Source: Acridotheres tristis (taxonomy: Eukaryota > Chordata > Aves > Passeriformes > Sturnidae). Taken from it: 64,000 nucleotides of DNA. The translations under genes and the position numbers were made by a program. Below the pieces are notes generated by a model, which worked only from the letters and a program-made list of their open reading frames with translations, was not told the DNA's origin and ran no database searches. How positions within the stretch are numbered: the first letter of the stretch is position 1; every line of letters starts with the position of its first letter. Positions 49,530 to 63,069 of the stretch are shown in pieces. Where the stretch lies: NCBI GenBank assembly GCA_037013685.1, contig CM072886.1:3410001-3474000 (forward strand), given 5' to 3'.

Positions 49530-52500
49530 GTGATAGACACTTGGGGATGGAGTACAGCAGGGCATGAAGTACAAGCACATCCTTCTCATATTCCAGCAGG
49601 CTTTGATGCAGGAAAGGCAGATGAGAGAGATTCCTAAAGGCATCACAGGTGAGGAGGCACCACAGGACAAAAGTGGGAGGTGGCTGAGAAAAGGTGGCTG
49701 AAGTGGTGACATTTATCAGAGGTTCAGGGAGAGAAAGGGCAAAAACATTAAAATCAGTGAGCTGCAGGGTGGCAAACTTCAGCAAGCTCTGAGAAGCTGG
49801 AGACATGACTCAGATGCAAACCTGAAAGAAAAACAGGATTTAAGATGATGTAGCAGATTAACAGAGGTTTTTATCGTGGAGATGGGCACAGGCTGTGCCA
49901 GTTCAAATGAAGCATAGAAAATATAGTAGTTCACTAACTTCATAAGTTTTTCCAGCACAAGAGGAAGGAAGGAAGCCTGCAAAAAGTCTGCCCTAGTTTC
50001 CAATAGGGATGGTTTGAGCAAGAGTATTTTTGCTTCCCTGATATTTTTGGATGTTGTTTTAAATTTTTTCTTAATTAATTTTTTATGTTCTCTGCCTTGT
50101 GCTTGCCAGAACATGCACCTGTGGCTGTGGAGAAGGCAAAGGATTGGCAAAGTATTGTAGTAATGAAAGGAAGACAAAGGATTTGGTTTGGTGCTCAGCA
50201 GGAAAGGGAAGTCACCAACTTCTGACACTAAAATATTGTATTAAATTGGGGGGAGGGAAGCTTGTATCAGTCTTTGGCTAAGACTTTAATTGGGAGCAGA
50301 TGGTAAATTAAATCACTGGATGCCTGGTGGCTGGTGTGAAACTGTACAACTTCAGAACTGTGAGCTGTTACCTTTGACACCTTGGGAAGAGTAAATAAGC
50401 TGCTAAAAAAAACCCACAAGAGCTAAAATAGTGCTTAGGCTGCCTTATTCATAAAATCCAATTTCAGTTTTCAGAAAGAAACATGAAAAGTTGAGAAACA
50501 TTGCAAGAAACCAAGGAAGCCAATAATACCCAGCAGATTTGTCTTTTCAAAAATAAACCATGCCACAGAGACTGAACTTAATGGTGTAATGTAGTAACAT
50601 GGGGAGGAAAAATGAGGAGATTGCTACAGGCTGAAAAGAAGCTTTTTAAGAATAAACTAGAAAAATGTTGGTCTGTATATAAGCTGCTGTAAAATGGGTG
50701 CAGAAATCTTTGCTGCTGGATGAACAGTCCAGGGCCTTTAGAGGGATGTGGCAGGTGGGAGTTTCCAGGTGTGGTCAGTCACTGATGACCTGGGTGATGC
50801 AGTGGAGCAGACTGTGAATCTGCAGGTACTCAAATTGGAGCCATAGTGTTTTTAGTGTTTCCACTAAAAATAGAAAGGGACTGGATGAGCAAAACATAAA
50901 TCGTGTGTTTTTCGTATTACTTAATCAGATTGTTTCAAGTTTTTGTGCAATAAATCGCTGCAAAAACTGAGGACAAGAAGACAGCTGGTAGTGTTGCTAG
51001 ACCTTAGAAAATCCTGAGGTATTTGTAGTAGTCTGATCCGACACATAGCAGTAAGAAAAAGAAGAGATATATGTCTGTTTACACATTCCAACGTGACAGC
51101 TGATTTGCAGGAATGGTGAAGTCGTCCTGCTGTACCCTGTTTTGGAAAGACTTCTCCTTCTCTGAGCTGCTGTGCAAAGCTTTGTCCTCTGGATTTGGAG
51201 TTGAAAGCTTTCCAAGGAGCTGGGAGAAAGAACAGTAGAAAATATGACCTGCAGTAAAAGGTTGAACAAAGTGAGAATTTCTTCTTTTTATCCTGGGAAG
51301 GGGTATCCTGATTTTTATTTATTTATTTGCCTATCTCCCCCTGGTTTCTGTGACTGATGTGACCACAGCATTTCACCAGTGAGTTTGCCAGTAGAAATCA
51401 CAATAGTACTGGTACTGGCATACAGGCTTTCATATAGAGAAGGTGTGTTGGTTTGGTTAACTCTGCATATGGTTAATACAGGTGTATTCACTTCTTTTCC
51501 TTTCTTCCCATCTCTTCTTGCTGTTCCATTATTAGCCATTACATCTGTAGTTGAGCACAAAATAAAGAGTGAGGGTTTAAAAGCACCAGGTTCATTCATA
51601 CCATGGGAAGCCCCTTGAATCAGCAGTTCAGACAGCCTGAAATAAATCCAGCTGGTGCTTTAAGCAGTGCCTGTTCTTCCCTCTCTTTTCAGAAAGCACC
51701 TTTTCTCTTAGTCATATTAAATGCTTTTTGCAGAATACCTCGATTTTAAGGAGGGTGTTTTAAGGCACCCTTGGTTTGTGGTGCCCTTTGCACATCCCCT
51801 GGTATTTCCATGAGTAGCTGCTGTTCCTCAGCCAACCACAGGCATTTAAAGAGGCATCAGCTCCTTCAGGTGAGACTCTGGACACAACAGTAAACAGCAA
51901 TTTGCTGCTGTACATCTTAAATGTTGTAAAATTATTTAGTGTAAACCCTGTAAAAGTTGTGTGGTGATCCAGGTGAAGGAATGGTGAGACTGGGATCCAG
52001 GCAGTCCTGCCCTTCCAAAGTCCCATGGATGCATTTAAGCAAATTGCAGATGTCTTTATGTGTGGTGTAGGAGTTTTACCCACAGTCAGTAATTGAGGAA
52101 GCACCAGAATAATTGGAATGGATGACAGGAAGGCTTTTTTACTCTATTTTAGGCTATGAGGTTCAGGAAGGAATTGAGGAAGCTGCTGGGAGGGGACACA
52201 CACACAAATAACATTACAAAACGCTGTTTCAATATATGATGATTAGTTAGTTGTTTTTTTTTTCCCCTGGAACATACTGGGGTGAGCCTGGAGAAGGTTC
52301 ACCCTTTTAGGTTGAGAAGGAAACTGTTTTAGGATGGAAGGGGCTGATGGTGCAGTCCAGAGGCTGGCAAGGAGCGACTCAACAGCTTTCAGAGAAAAAG
52401 GACAGGAATTAAAGTTGTAGATGAGTCCTTCCTCGTTTTGCTCCCTTGATCTGATGCTCTGGGTTCCCAGACGGCTGTGGCCAGGCTCAGTGTCCTTTCA

Positions 52501-53753
52501 ACCACATCCTCTCCATCTTCCTCCCCATCTCCCACAAGTGCTGTGGCTGCTGCTTCCCCAACCCCACAGGAGTGAAAGTGCCTGATGAGTGACACTGAAA
52601 CCTGTGAATAAAAATGTTGGGGCATTCCAGATTTTTCTGGCCATAGCAGTGGTTGCAAAGTTTGTTTGTACCTTTTAGATTTGGATTATCTGCTCTCTGC
52701 CTTGATGAATAACTTTCAGTGTGTTTGTTCAGCTGCGGGAATTTGTTAATCTTTCCTTCAGTTTTCTCCCAGAAAAAAAAAAAAAATCAAGGAAAAAAAG
52801 AGAAATAATCTCACCGTGGAGAAGTTTAGCAAAGATAGAATTGCGAGAGCTTTCCATGCGGTTTTTTTTTTGTTGGTTTTTTTTTTTTTCTGGGTGAGTA
52901 CATTTGTAGTGGTAGCTGGAAGAGCAGAGAACTGAATGTGCAGGATTAAGTTTGAGGCCCCAGCTTCCTGTATAAGGGGGAGAGGAGCTCACGAAGCAGA
53001 GGCAGCAGCCAAAAGGAAAAGGGTAATGGACAAACATAGGCTGTGTGGATCAGGGCTCTGCTTGCCAGCTGCTCCTGGGGGGACTTCCTGCTCTGGGACA
53101 CCAGGGACCTTGGGGACAGTCACTGTCAGTGCAAAGCTGAGCTCAGAACCCAGCTCAGGGAGCTCCTCGTGGGTTTAACAGCTCAGAAGGCAATAGGAGT
53201 TTATTTCTGAGAGGGTTTAGGTGCAAGAGCTCCTTAGGGATTTTGTATTTAAGATGACGGCAGAGAAGAGGGGAAAAAAGAAGTTTGTGGTGGGAAAAGT
53301 AACACAAGAAATTCTTTAATGGAAGGGGCACAGGTTTGTAGGAGCTTTTCTCTTGCAAAACCAAGCAACTTCACAATGCTGAGTCCAAATCTTGCTTGGA
53401 ATGCACTTCCCTTTGAAAGCTGGGTTAGAAATGTGTTTTTGACAGGGTTTGCAGCTCGTTTCCACAGTCTGTGATCTGGAAACAGCTCAGCAAACTGTGT
53501 TTGGAGACAAATCTCTGCAGAGGAGGCATGAGGGAATCTCTGATTCCCATGTCTTGCACCTTAAATCTGCTTTTCTTTGGGGAATGTCAAGAGCCCTCCT
53601 AGAAGTCTAACCCAGAGTGAAATCTTTTGAATGCCAATAACTTAATGATAATTTAAAAAAATTGTAATAAACTAGGTGAAGAAGAAAACTTGATTTCCTA
53701 CTGTTTTGCTGCAATAATGAGCAGAGTATCCCAACTCATATGGAACACGTGAG

Positions 53754-53792
53754 TTAAAGAGAAATTAGGATTATTAAAGAGAAATTAGAAGT
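53754..53792 (+). repeat. Short tandem duplication of about 20 bp
   Basis: TTAAAGAGAAATTAG occurs twice in succession, about 20 bp apart, a simple local duplication in intron 1. Confidence 0.8.
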
Positions 53793-53941
53793 TATTTTGA
53801 AAGGATTCTGGGGGAAGGTGATGGTTGGCTGAAATTTGTAGTTGCAGCCGTACAGTCAACATTTCTTTCAGTCACCTTCATAAAAATAACTCTTTTGCCA
53901 TTTCTTCTCTCCCATTTGGCTCATCCTTCCACCAAGCATGG

Positions 53942-54045
53942 AAATCCTAGAGTCATTTAGGCTGGAAAAAACCTTTAAGCCCATTGAATTCAGCCATTAG
54001 TCTCCCACTCTGTGCTGAGGCTGCGCTGGTGGCCCAGCCCTAAAC
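53942..54045 (-). mobile_element. Short CR1 LINE 3' fragment
   Basis: AAATCCTAGAGTCATTTAGG, CTGGAAAAAACCTTTAAGCC and TTCAGCCATTAGTCTCCCACT correspond to the complement of the CR1 type seen at the end of the 45935-46385 copy. It is about 100 bp and diverged. Confidence 0.8.
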
Positions 54046-57000
54046 AATGAAAGCAAAGTTTGTGCTGGTTATATTTGTCCTTTGTGCTGCAGACTGTGGT
54101 GTGTGCGTGCTCTTGCTCAGAGGACACCTTGTCCAGTTCCTCAGAGTGTCATGAACTTGCTGCTGCCTTCCTGGAGAAGATGCTTGAAGCCTCCAGGGAG
54201 CTGAGCCCCGGCGGTGCTAGATGCAAACACTTAAAAATATTTCTGTAGCAGCACAACTGGATTCTTGCTCTCTGATTCCTGAAACATCTGGGTTCATGCT
54301 GCACAGTTTGTTTCTGTAGGAGCCTGAGGCTGTGGCAGAGCCCTCAGCCTGCAGTCAGGGCTGGAAGAGGTGGCACGGGATGGATGTGGCTGCTGTTCTT
54401 AGAAGGACTCTCCTCTTCCTAGAAGTTCTCATCCTTTCACCAGGCACTTGTTTCCCTCCCTCTCCTCCCTTACATCATTTTTGGAGCTGTTTTTTTTCTT
54501 GTGGGTTTGAGTTTTATTTACATCAGCCGTTAGTAGAGTGGAACTGTCGATGCCTCCTTGAAATCGGGATTCTCCTCCGTGTAAAAAAAAAGCAAACCTG
54601 GGTTTTGTGAATGGCTGAAAAAAAAAAATCTGCTCCGCTTCAGATTGTAACACTGAGTTATGGAACAAAATGTCTTACACTCCTTTTTGTGGATACGGTA
54701 AGGGATTGTCTTTTTTAATGACAGTTAAAAAGCATTACAGAATTGTTTCAGAACTGGGCTGATAAATGGTGGAATATTTTGTTGCAACTTAATTATGGAG
54801 AACAGGAGCTTATGGTTTACCCTTATTTAAATATGTACATGAATCTTTTCAAAGTAATAGGGCAAATGTAGTACTGTTTCTGGAGGCTTAAAAAGAAGAT
54901 TTGTGCTCTAATATTAAATTTTTAATGTATTATTCATGAGAAAAGCCAAGCTGAAAGCTTTTTTTCTTCCCCTCTGTGGAAATGAGCTTGAAGAATACAT
55001 TATCTGTATAGAAAAAAGAAAAAATGTAAAGGATTCTAGTTCTTGCTAATATTGGTGTGGTGCATGCAAGTACTGCTGGAATTTCCTCAGGGAAAAGAAA
55101 ACAGAATTTGGTTGAAAATAAGCTGATACAATCATTGAATAATTCGTACAACATTACTGGAATTCAATTCCTAAAATAAGTCGGGGTAATTTCAGTTAGA
55201 ACGTGCTTTTTCGAATGATTGAGTGATTGTTTATTGAAGTTGCTCTAAACTCCATGTCTGAGAATTGTTGCCTCTGGTTTGGATCAGGGCTGGGCTGCAT
55301 ATTTTTGTTACTCGTGCCACTTTGGAGCTGGCTTTGGCAGATATGTGTGTATGTGCACACCATGTATTCCTGCAGATCTGTGTGTACTTTTGGGTTGTTA
55401 TGGCAGGAAAAACGTGTGTGAGCTTTGGAATTTGGAGAAGCTATATAATATTATGTAATACATTGCGTCTTTTCAATATGGAATATTTTATACCCGGTGC
55501 AAACTGATGTTTGTAATTATATTTCCTGCTCTGGTGTAACTATAAACAAGAAGTATAAGCCAAGTGACATAATTTTTGGTGTTCTTTTTCCTTTGTACTT
55601 TCTCATTCCTAGATCATGCTTGGTTTAGTTGCCTGAGATCACTCCAGGAAAAACAAAACCGAAAAACAAATTGCATGTTGAAGCATCTCTAGAGATATAT
55701 TTTTCCATTGACCTCCTAGAATCTTACACAACAATTAGTTTATGGATAAGAAAAACATCAGTAATTAGTAATATCCAAACACCACAATTATAGCTTATGG
55801 AAGGCATAACTTAAATTCTTACTTAAATGCTAAGACCTCATCTAGTAGGATTTCCTAGATATGGTTAATGTCATTTCTAGACTTTGGATAAAGCAGGAAT
55901 ATTTGCTCTGTGTGATAAGGGAATAAAGTTAGGATGTAACAAGCTAAATGCTCCTCTAGAACCTATTAAATTATATGAGCACCTCTCAATTTTTAATATA
56001 TATTCAGCCCCAAGGTCCTGCTGAAAGGCTGTAAGAATGAAACTGAAGCAGAAAATGTTCTGCAGTTGGTTTTTACACTGGGTTTTAAAAATTATGGACA
56101 AGGAAGTGTTGCACAAAAACTTGGAAGCTTCTTGTCCAAAAAATGGAAATTTGGAGTGGAGCAGAAGAGTGGATCAGATTCTCTTTATGCTTGAACTGGT
56201 TTTCATGGGTGGGGCTGACCTTATTCCCTGTGCTTTGCAGGACATACACCCTCTTAAGGAGTACAATGCAGTGTTGTCTTTTTGCCACTTGATCCAGGGT
56301 TTAGGAAGCCTCGATTCTATTCCCCCAGCAGTTTATTTATTTATTTAGAGCAGTTTATACCTTCTGGCATTACCTGGAACTTTTGAATTGTCTTTCCTTT
56401 TGATGGGAGGGTCCAAAACTTGGGGTTGCAAGAGAAAATACCTGTTTGATTCCTACTTGGAGCCACTTCCTTAATATTTGCTGTGAAACTTTCAGTGGTG
56501 TAAATTACAAGCTGATACAGGAGTACCATAAGCAAAAGAACTGAAGGAATGTCTCAGATTTATAGAAATTACCATTTTTTAATGTTAACCCTGAAGACAA
56601 TAATCTTTGGGATTGAAGAGAAGATACAAGGTAATGGTGGGAAACTTAAAACCTGTGGCCAGAGAGCAGGTACAGACATCCCAGGAGTGTTGTCATCTCC
56701 TGGTGGTGTTACCAGGTGGTGATGGAAGCGTGTTTTGACATGTGGCTTGTCACAGGTGTTTGGAAACTGCACATCCTTCATTAAAGGCTGGGCTCAAACA
56801 GCCTCCTGTGCTTGGGCTCAGCTGTAGGTGTGCCCCAGCTGATTAAATAAGGCCTTTGAACAATTGAATTTCCTAAAACGAGAGAGAAAAAAAAAACCCC
56901 CAAGTTTTGTGGATGATGTGTTTTGCTTAAGTGCTCAGTGGCCAAGGCATCCTCTGCCTGAGAAAACTTTCCACTTTCACCTCTGGGCGAAAGGAGGAAG

Positions 57001-58120
57001 GAAGAGTGTTTAAAAAAAAAACTGCTGTGAAAGCCCATCCAGAAGCTTTCCCTGTTTGTGTAAGCTCTTTCCCTTGGGAATTGTGTCTTTCAGCTGGTAC
57101 ACAAAATGCTTGGAGCAAACAATCTTCCATTAAACGTTCTGCCATCGGAATTTTCTGTATGGTGGCATTTTTCTCGCAGCACCTGATGGAGAACTCGCAG
57201 GATTCCTCAGGAATCCTGGAAGCAGCACCTGACACGTGCAGGGAGCTGTGCTGTGTGTGCAGAATTCCAGTTCAGCCTTGCTGAGGATCCTCGTGTTAAG
57301 CCCTAGGTCCTGTGTTTTATTTTCCTTACAGACAACGTTTTCCATTTGTGTTTTGGATATGCAGAGCAGTAGTGTGGAGTGGTCAGGAAACAGTAGCACA
57401 GGACACAGAAGGATTAAATGAAGGGGTTGTTTTGCAGCATTTTTAGGATAAGCAAGTTTTGCTGGACTGTTCCTAGTTTTGGCCAACTCCAGTGACTTAC
57501 AGGAAGGACCAAAGCAGTGGTGTGGGGGATGGTGATCTTTCCCTTAACTGTAAATATTTGCAGTATAAACAGCTGAGCTGTTCATCAGGGGTTCCCAGGG
57601 GAGAGAAGAAAAGCAATATTGGCATTTTTAGGGTGGTTCTGGTGTAAACAAATCAGATGCATTGTGCCCTACAAGTGCTTATCAGCTTGGCTTTGTGAGC
57701 TCTGCTGTGGTCAGCTGGGCTGGTGGCTGAGCTGCCTGGAGGGTGAGGAGAATATTCACAGAAACTACTTGGGACCTATACTGCTGTAGTTAAAACAAGA
57801 AAATAAATCAATTTTTTTTTTTTTTAATGTTGAGACCAGTTACCACCCAGAGGCTTCCCCCCTATCAGCTGGCTGGGTCTTGGCAGGAGGTTTTTGGCAG
57901 TGAATGTCTCAAACACACTGGACCTTACTTTGTTTATTTTGTAGGGCTGGAATTTCTTGTGTGTGTGGGGACTCGTGGGAGGGGACTCAGGCCTTGGTTT
58001 CTGCTCACGTGTCACTTCAGTACAATTCTCCAGCAGAAAGGAGAATGTCCCTGCAGCACTGCAAGAGATTTGTCCTCTTTGTTGGATTTTGGTACGGGAA
58101 GATCCTGTTGGGTCATGGAT
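54046..58120. other. Intron 1, nothing recognised
   Basis: AT-rich unique sequence with short homopolymers. Only short open frames are present. Confidence 0.5.
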
Positions 58121-58305
58121 TTCACAGAATCCCAGAATGATTTGAGTTGGGAGGGACATTAAAGATCATCCAGTTCCACCTCCCATGCCATGCAGGGACA
58201 CCTTCCTCTAGACCAGCTTGTTCCAGGCTCCATCCAACACTTCCAGGGATAGGGCATTCACTGCTTCCTTGGGCAACCTTCTCCAGTGTCTCCCTTGTCA
58301 TATTT
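58121..58305 (-). mobile_element. CR1 LINE 3' fragment in intron 1
   Basis: TTCACAGAATCCCAGAATGA, GGGACATTAAAGATCATCCAG, GCAGGGACACCTTCCTCTAG and GGGCAACCTTCTCCAGTGTC in order. It has small internal deletions (ATGCCATGCAGGG lacks the 'ggg'). Confidence 0.93.
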
Positions 58306-58966
58306 TTCTATGTTACCAGGAGAAATAAGATCTAAGACAGGCCCTAATAAAGCCAATAATGCAGTTATTTGTCCTCGTTTTGGTTATGTAGGAGCAGGAG
58401 AGGTGCCAAATATTTATCTTGCTCTGCAGCAGGCGTGCCAGTGCATACAGAGCTTTCCTGCTGCAACTCTGTAGAGCTTTGGGAGAGCAATTCAAATGCA
58501 GAGTCTGTTTAGATTTGAGTAATTCATTGAATGTGCTAGGGCTGGGCAGAAGGAGCCAAGTGGGCTCTGCCCAAACTGATAGCGCTCAGCCAGTAGCCAG
58601 AAAAAAGCCTTTCAAATTGCTTGTGCCATGCTATGGTACAGAACATAATACTTACTGTTTGTGCCAAAAAGGATTTTTAAAGCTATCAGGATAAACAACA
58701 CACCCAGCTGTGCAGGTGTGACTGTTTTAGGCCCTGCTTTTCTCAGTGCAGCTTTGCTGCACACAGCTGGGGGGGTCCTGGAGGCACCAGGAGGGTTTTT
58801 CAGTTAGAAATTGTTGTTTTTGTACCCATCTTTCCCTCAGTCGGAGTTACAACCCACATGGCAGGGGGTTGTTGTGTGAACACCTGTGTGTGGGGCCAGT
58901 GCAGACACCTGAAGGGCAGAGGGGCTGAGGCTGAGGTGCTGAGAGCAGCACAGGGAGCGAGGAGCG

Positions 58967-59012
58967 ATGCTGGATGTCAGCCCCGGCTGGGGCTCCCTCC
59001 GCTTGGAGCTTG
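58967..59012 (+). other. Candidate alternative first exon inside intron 1
   Basis: An ATG at 58967 opens 15 codons plus one base (MLDVSPGWGSLRLEL), ending exactly at a strong donor, TTG|GTAAGT. An in-frame TGA sits at 58940-58942, so this would be a self-contained start exon. It exits in phase 1, the same phase as the recognised exon 1, and so could splice to CTDSPL exon 2 without a frameshift. G is at -3. The surroundings are locally GC-richer than the intron average, but there is no real CpG island. I know of no such isoform, and a chance ATG-plus-donor in a 37-kb intron is quite possible. Confidence 0.2.
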
Positions 59013-59309
59013 GTAAGTGCTGGGAGAGGAGGAGCAGGAACTCAGGATGGCTCTCTCAGTGCTGGGGTCTGTCTGTAAGTATAGACTCCATGTGATCTAG
59101 CATTTATGGCTCCTCATGCCTGGGGTTTCCCGTCTGAGCTAAGTGCAGTAAATGTGCTGCATCCATCATGTGCTCAGGGCTCCTGCCTGAGCCAAAATGG
59201 GATCTCTGAAAATGCTGGTGGTAAGGCAAGGCTCCTGCCTCCCTAGCAGGTGAAATGTGCTCTGCAAAACCTGCCTTCCTTTACCTCTGAGAGCAACAGG
59301 GCTGTAAGG

Positions 59310-59461
59310 TCTCTCACCCCATCTCTGGAAGTGTCCAAGGCCAGTTGGATGGGGCTTGGAGCAGCCTGGGATAATGGGAAGTGTCCCTGCCCATGGCAAG
59401 GAGTAAAATCAGCTGATCTTTAAGGTCCCTTCCAAGCAAACCACTCTAGGCTTCTATGATC
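59310..59461 (+). mobile_element. CR1 LINE 3' fragment, sense to the gene
   Basis: CCATCTCTGGAAGTGTCCAAG, TTGGATGGGGCTTGGAGCAG, AGTGTCCCTGCCCATGGCAA and TTTAAGGTCCCTTCCAAGCA, ending with TTCTATGATCTG. It is the terminal about 150 bp. It lies about 300 bp after the candidate alternative exon. Confidence 0.93.
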
Positions 59462-62400
59462 TGTTTAATGTAAATGGTGCAAATCTGGCTCTTTCATGCC
59501 AAGAAAGTGAAGGATGCAAAGCAGTGGGGATAGTATTGCAGTATTGCATCATTATGTACTAAATACACAGCTCACCCTTGCCTCTCCATCAGTGCAGGAG
59601 GAAGACAGCAGGGTTTTTTGCCAGATTGGGCAGAGACCAGCTGATCTGAAGTGTTCTGTGTAAACAGCTTGGGCAGGAATGTAGGCTAAGAGAGGCTGGG
59701 GCTTGGGCAAGATGCAGAATTAGAATGATTTCTCTTGCCTCATGCCCGGATTCTCTTAAAATTAGCACAAAGGCACATGCTGAAGAAGTAAGCTAGGGAA
59801 GAGCTTTAGCCTTATTAATGGGGTCAGGTGCAATTTTTTTTACCTCCTTTTAGTCAACCTTTGATAAGGTTAATATGTGGCCTTTGGGGATAAAAGGAGT
59901 GGGGTTTGTAGCATGAATCCACATAGTTAAAGTTACCCTAATTTTTGGTCCAGTAAGCAGCAAAAAATTACTGTACTGGTTTTGTTGGGGTTTTTTTCCT
60001 CTAATATAATTAAGGAAACAGTTTATTTTTAATGTTTCTAAACTTGTAGTCCTGAAGACGCTGGTTATTTAATATCCTCAGTCACACAGCACTCAGTTAT
60101 TCATACTTTCTCGTGCCTCCTCTGTGAAATAGCAACTGAGCAGCTCTCAGTGCTACACGATTGTCAGGGGTTGAAGCATGGGCATTAAATCTTGTGCATT
60201 CCTTTAGCACAACAAGTACAAAGTTTAGGATATTTCAAATAGGTCAGAAGTACTCGGCGTTGTGGGTATTTGGAGAGGCAATTAAACATGTCTGCAGCTG
60301 TTCCAACCTGCAGCTCAGTTGTCAGCATGGTGGAGGCATCTGAGTGCTTGTTTAAGGCACCAAAATGCTTCTTAAAAAATCCCCTCCTCTTAAATTTTTT
60401 TTTAAATAATTTTTCTTATTAGATGAATTTCTCAACAGGCAGTAAACTGTGGCTTTGTTCTAGAAAGGAATTGCTGGAAGTTCATCAAGTTTCACTGCTT
60501 TTATTTTTTGTCAAAACTGTAGTCACTTTATCATACAAAGCTTGCAGTTTCCTGTATCTTTTGTTTCATTCTTAATCTAGTTTTAGCTTTCTAAATATCA
60601 TATTTCCAGGTGGGAATGTGCTGCTTTTAATGGTCTGGGAATGCTGAATGGATAAAATACTCATGACTCCAAAGTACAAGGTCAGAAAAGCTAGGATTGA
60701 ATATTTTCCGGCTTATTTCTTTGGATCAGTTGAAAACACAGTTAATATTAAAAAAAAAAAAAAAGGGGTGTTTGAAGGAGAGAGGCAGCACCAAGGCAAT
60801 GCGAGATATTTTAGCAAATTATTAATGAGACTTTGCAATGTGCTGCTGTGGGGTTTTTTCCTTTCTTCTTTACTTAGTGTGTAACAATAGATGCTCTGTT
60901 ACAGCTTCAATTTTTGTCAGAGATACCTGGCAGAGGTGCTGTTCTGCAGGTGACACTTCAATTGAACTGAAAACCCACAGTGGTTGATATTGTAATTACT
61001 TGAGATCTAAAATAGTTACAGAATATGTGTAGGTTTTACTGAAAACGTAAATTGATCAAAATTCTTTCCAGCTTAACTGGTGAGGGTGGATTCAACAGCT
61101 TGAAGAAGGTAGCAAATAAAATTACATTTTTCTCTCTGTAATAGGCATTTGTATTACACGTCTATAAATATTGTAATTATCTTTAAAAAAGAATTTATGA
61201 AGAGTAATCCAAGATAGGGTAAAATCTGTTTCATGAAAGCTAAAGCAGGAGAAGAAATTACCTTGGCAACAGTTTCTCCAAGTGAGATTCCATCTCAGCA
61301 GATACACTCCAGTGTAACCCAGACCTCTTCTTGAGAAATCCCTGCCACAAATAAGTTTTTAATCAAAATCTGATGTTTTTATTTTGTTCCCAGAAGGGCT
61401 GGATTCGAGTAACCTGCTAAGTGATACTTGCTGTATGATGCCTGAAATCGATTTTAAGAGGAGTTTTAGTTGTTAGAAACAGCTGTTACTTCCAGATTCT
61501 ATTAATGACTGAAGCACAGATAATAGAGTGATTCAGAGAAAGTTTCCTCTTCCAAATGAGTGAGATTCCTCTTTATTCCTTTGTATCTGGGTTTCATAAT
61601 ACAGAAAAATTTGAAGAGGGGCTATGGAGGAATGGGGATAAAGAGTAATCACACACCAAATAAATCTACATCTCTGAAGTCAGTGTCTTTTTGAAGCTAA
61701 GCCACCTCTATTTTTCTTCCCAAGAAACAAGATAAATATTTCATACATGGTCACACATTGTTCCCTGCTCCATTAAGAATCTTTTCCAGAGTTTACATGG
61801 TGTAAATGGCTTTGGTTCTGTAGAACATGTCACCAGAAGCAGCATCATTTTAGATGTGTATTTTCTCACAGGGTGAATGTTTTATGAGATCTGCACTCAA
61901 TATCCACAAAATACCAGTGAGTTGGAAGAAATAAATGGGGTTTAGAAAGAGAAGTCAAAGGAACTGCAGAAAAGATGTCCCAGTTTGATTTTTTTATTAT
62001 TAAGGATATATCTTTTGGGGAGCAAACTTTGGATGAATGCATTTCCCTGGCAGGAATTAGACTTGTAGCCTGTCCCAAAAATATCCCCAGGGAGGGAATG
62101 AAAAATTCATAAGGCGAAATGGAGAAACAAAACTTTTCTTTGCAGAGGAGCACCCTTTAACATATTTTTGCAAGATGAATTTGTTAGAGAAGAGCTGTTC
62201 CTAGGAAAGAGAGAAGAAAGCTTGCAAAAATAGACTAATGCTTTGGATTTGATGTCTTGCTGCAAAAAAGTACCATAGAGAAAGTTGCTGTCTCTATGGG
62301 AACATCTTTGGGCTATATTTAGGAAAATTAAATTAAGCTTATTATCCTCAGATCAGCAAGGTTTTGATAAGGCTTTGGTTGGGGGTGTAGTGGTATTTTG

Positions 62401-63060
62401 GGGGGAAAAAAGTAGAGGAATTTCTTCTTCCTCTGTGTTTGGTGAACTGCTTGTCTTACACTTTTCAAGTAAAAAAAAAAGAACTAAAACTGTCACTTAA
62501 ATTTGAGTCAACCTGTGTGTGGCAGGAGGCAGGAAGAAGCTCTGCTTAATTTCACAACCCCAGGCTCTGAATTTGGTCACTGGGGGGAAAGAAAAACCTA
62601 TTAAAACCCTTATAAAGATCAGTTTATTAAAGTGAACCGGTTTGATGAGGAAACTAGCTGATTATAGGTACATCCAGGAATATTCTTTAGGTTTGGATCT
62701 CTCTTCGTCATAAAAAATCAATGATCGGGTAAAAACTGTGTAGCAAGGTGGGTGACTTGGTGTTTTACACACTGTGTGGTGCACAGAAAAAGAGGTTTTT
62801 ACAGCTCTTCAGTAATTCAGACTAATTTCATGACAAAAATTCTTCAGGAAGATGTGACCTGGGGCTGTGTGTCCGTGCCACGTGTGAGTGTCCGTCCTTC
62901 TGTCTGTTCATACCCTGTGCATTAAGAAAACGCTGTCCTAAAGGGCTTTGCTTTGGCTTGGTTATCCCTCTTTCTTGTTCAATCAGCATTGGTCCAAGAC
63001 TTTAAAAAGCATTCTTATTGATATTATTATTGTTATAATTGCTATGGTGCCAGCTGTGAG
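59462..63060. other. Intron 1, nothing recognised
   Basis: AT-rich unique sequence. A miR-26a-like 18-mer at 61203-61220 was examined and rejected because it has no hairpin partner. Confidence 0.5.
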
Positions 63061-63069
63061 TTCAGTGAA

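Larger units (their letters stand above)
48883..53941. other. Intron 1, nothing recognised
   Basis: Unique intronic sequence with poly-T and T/G tracts (for example 52861-52890). No exon-like sequence with splice sites was identified. Confidence 0.5.

Noticed and set aside
61203..61220. AGTAATCCAAGATAGGGT, 16 of 18 bases like mature miR-26a, in a gene known to host miR-26a-1
   Set aside because: The downstream 80 bases contain no complementary arm resembling the miR-26a-1 star strand and no hairpin is apparent. In human the miRNA lies in a later intron. Treated as coincidence.
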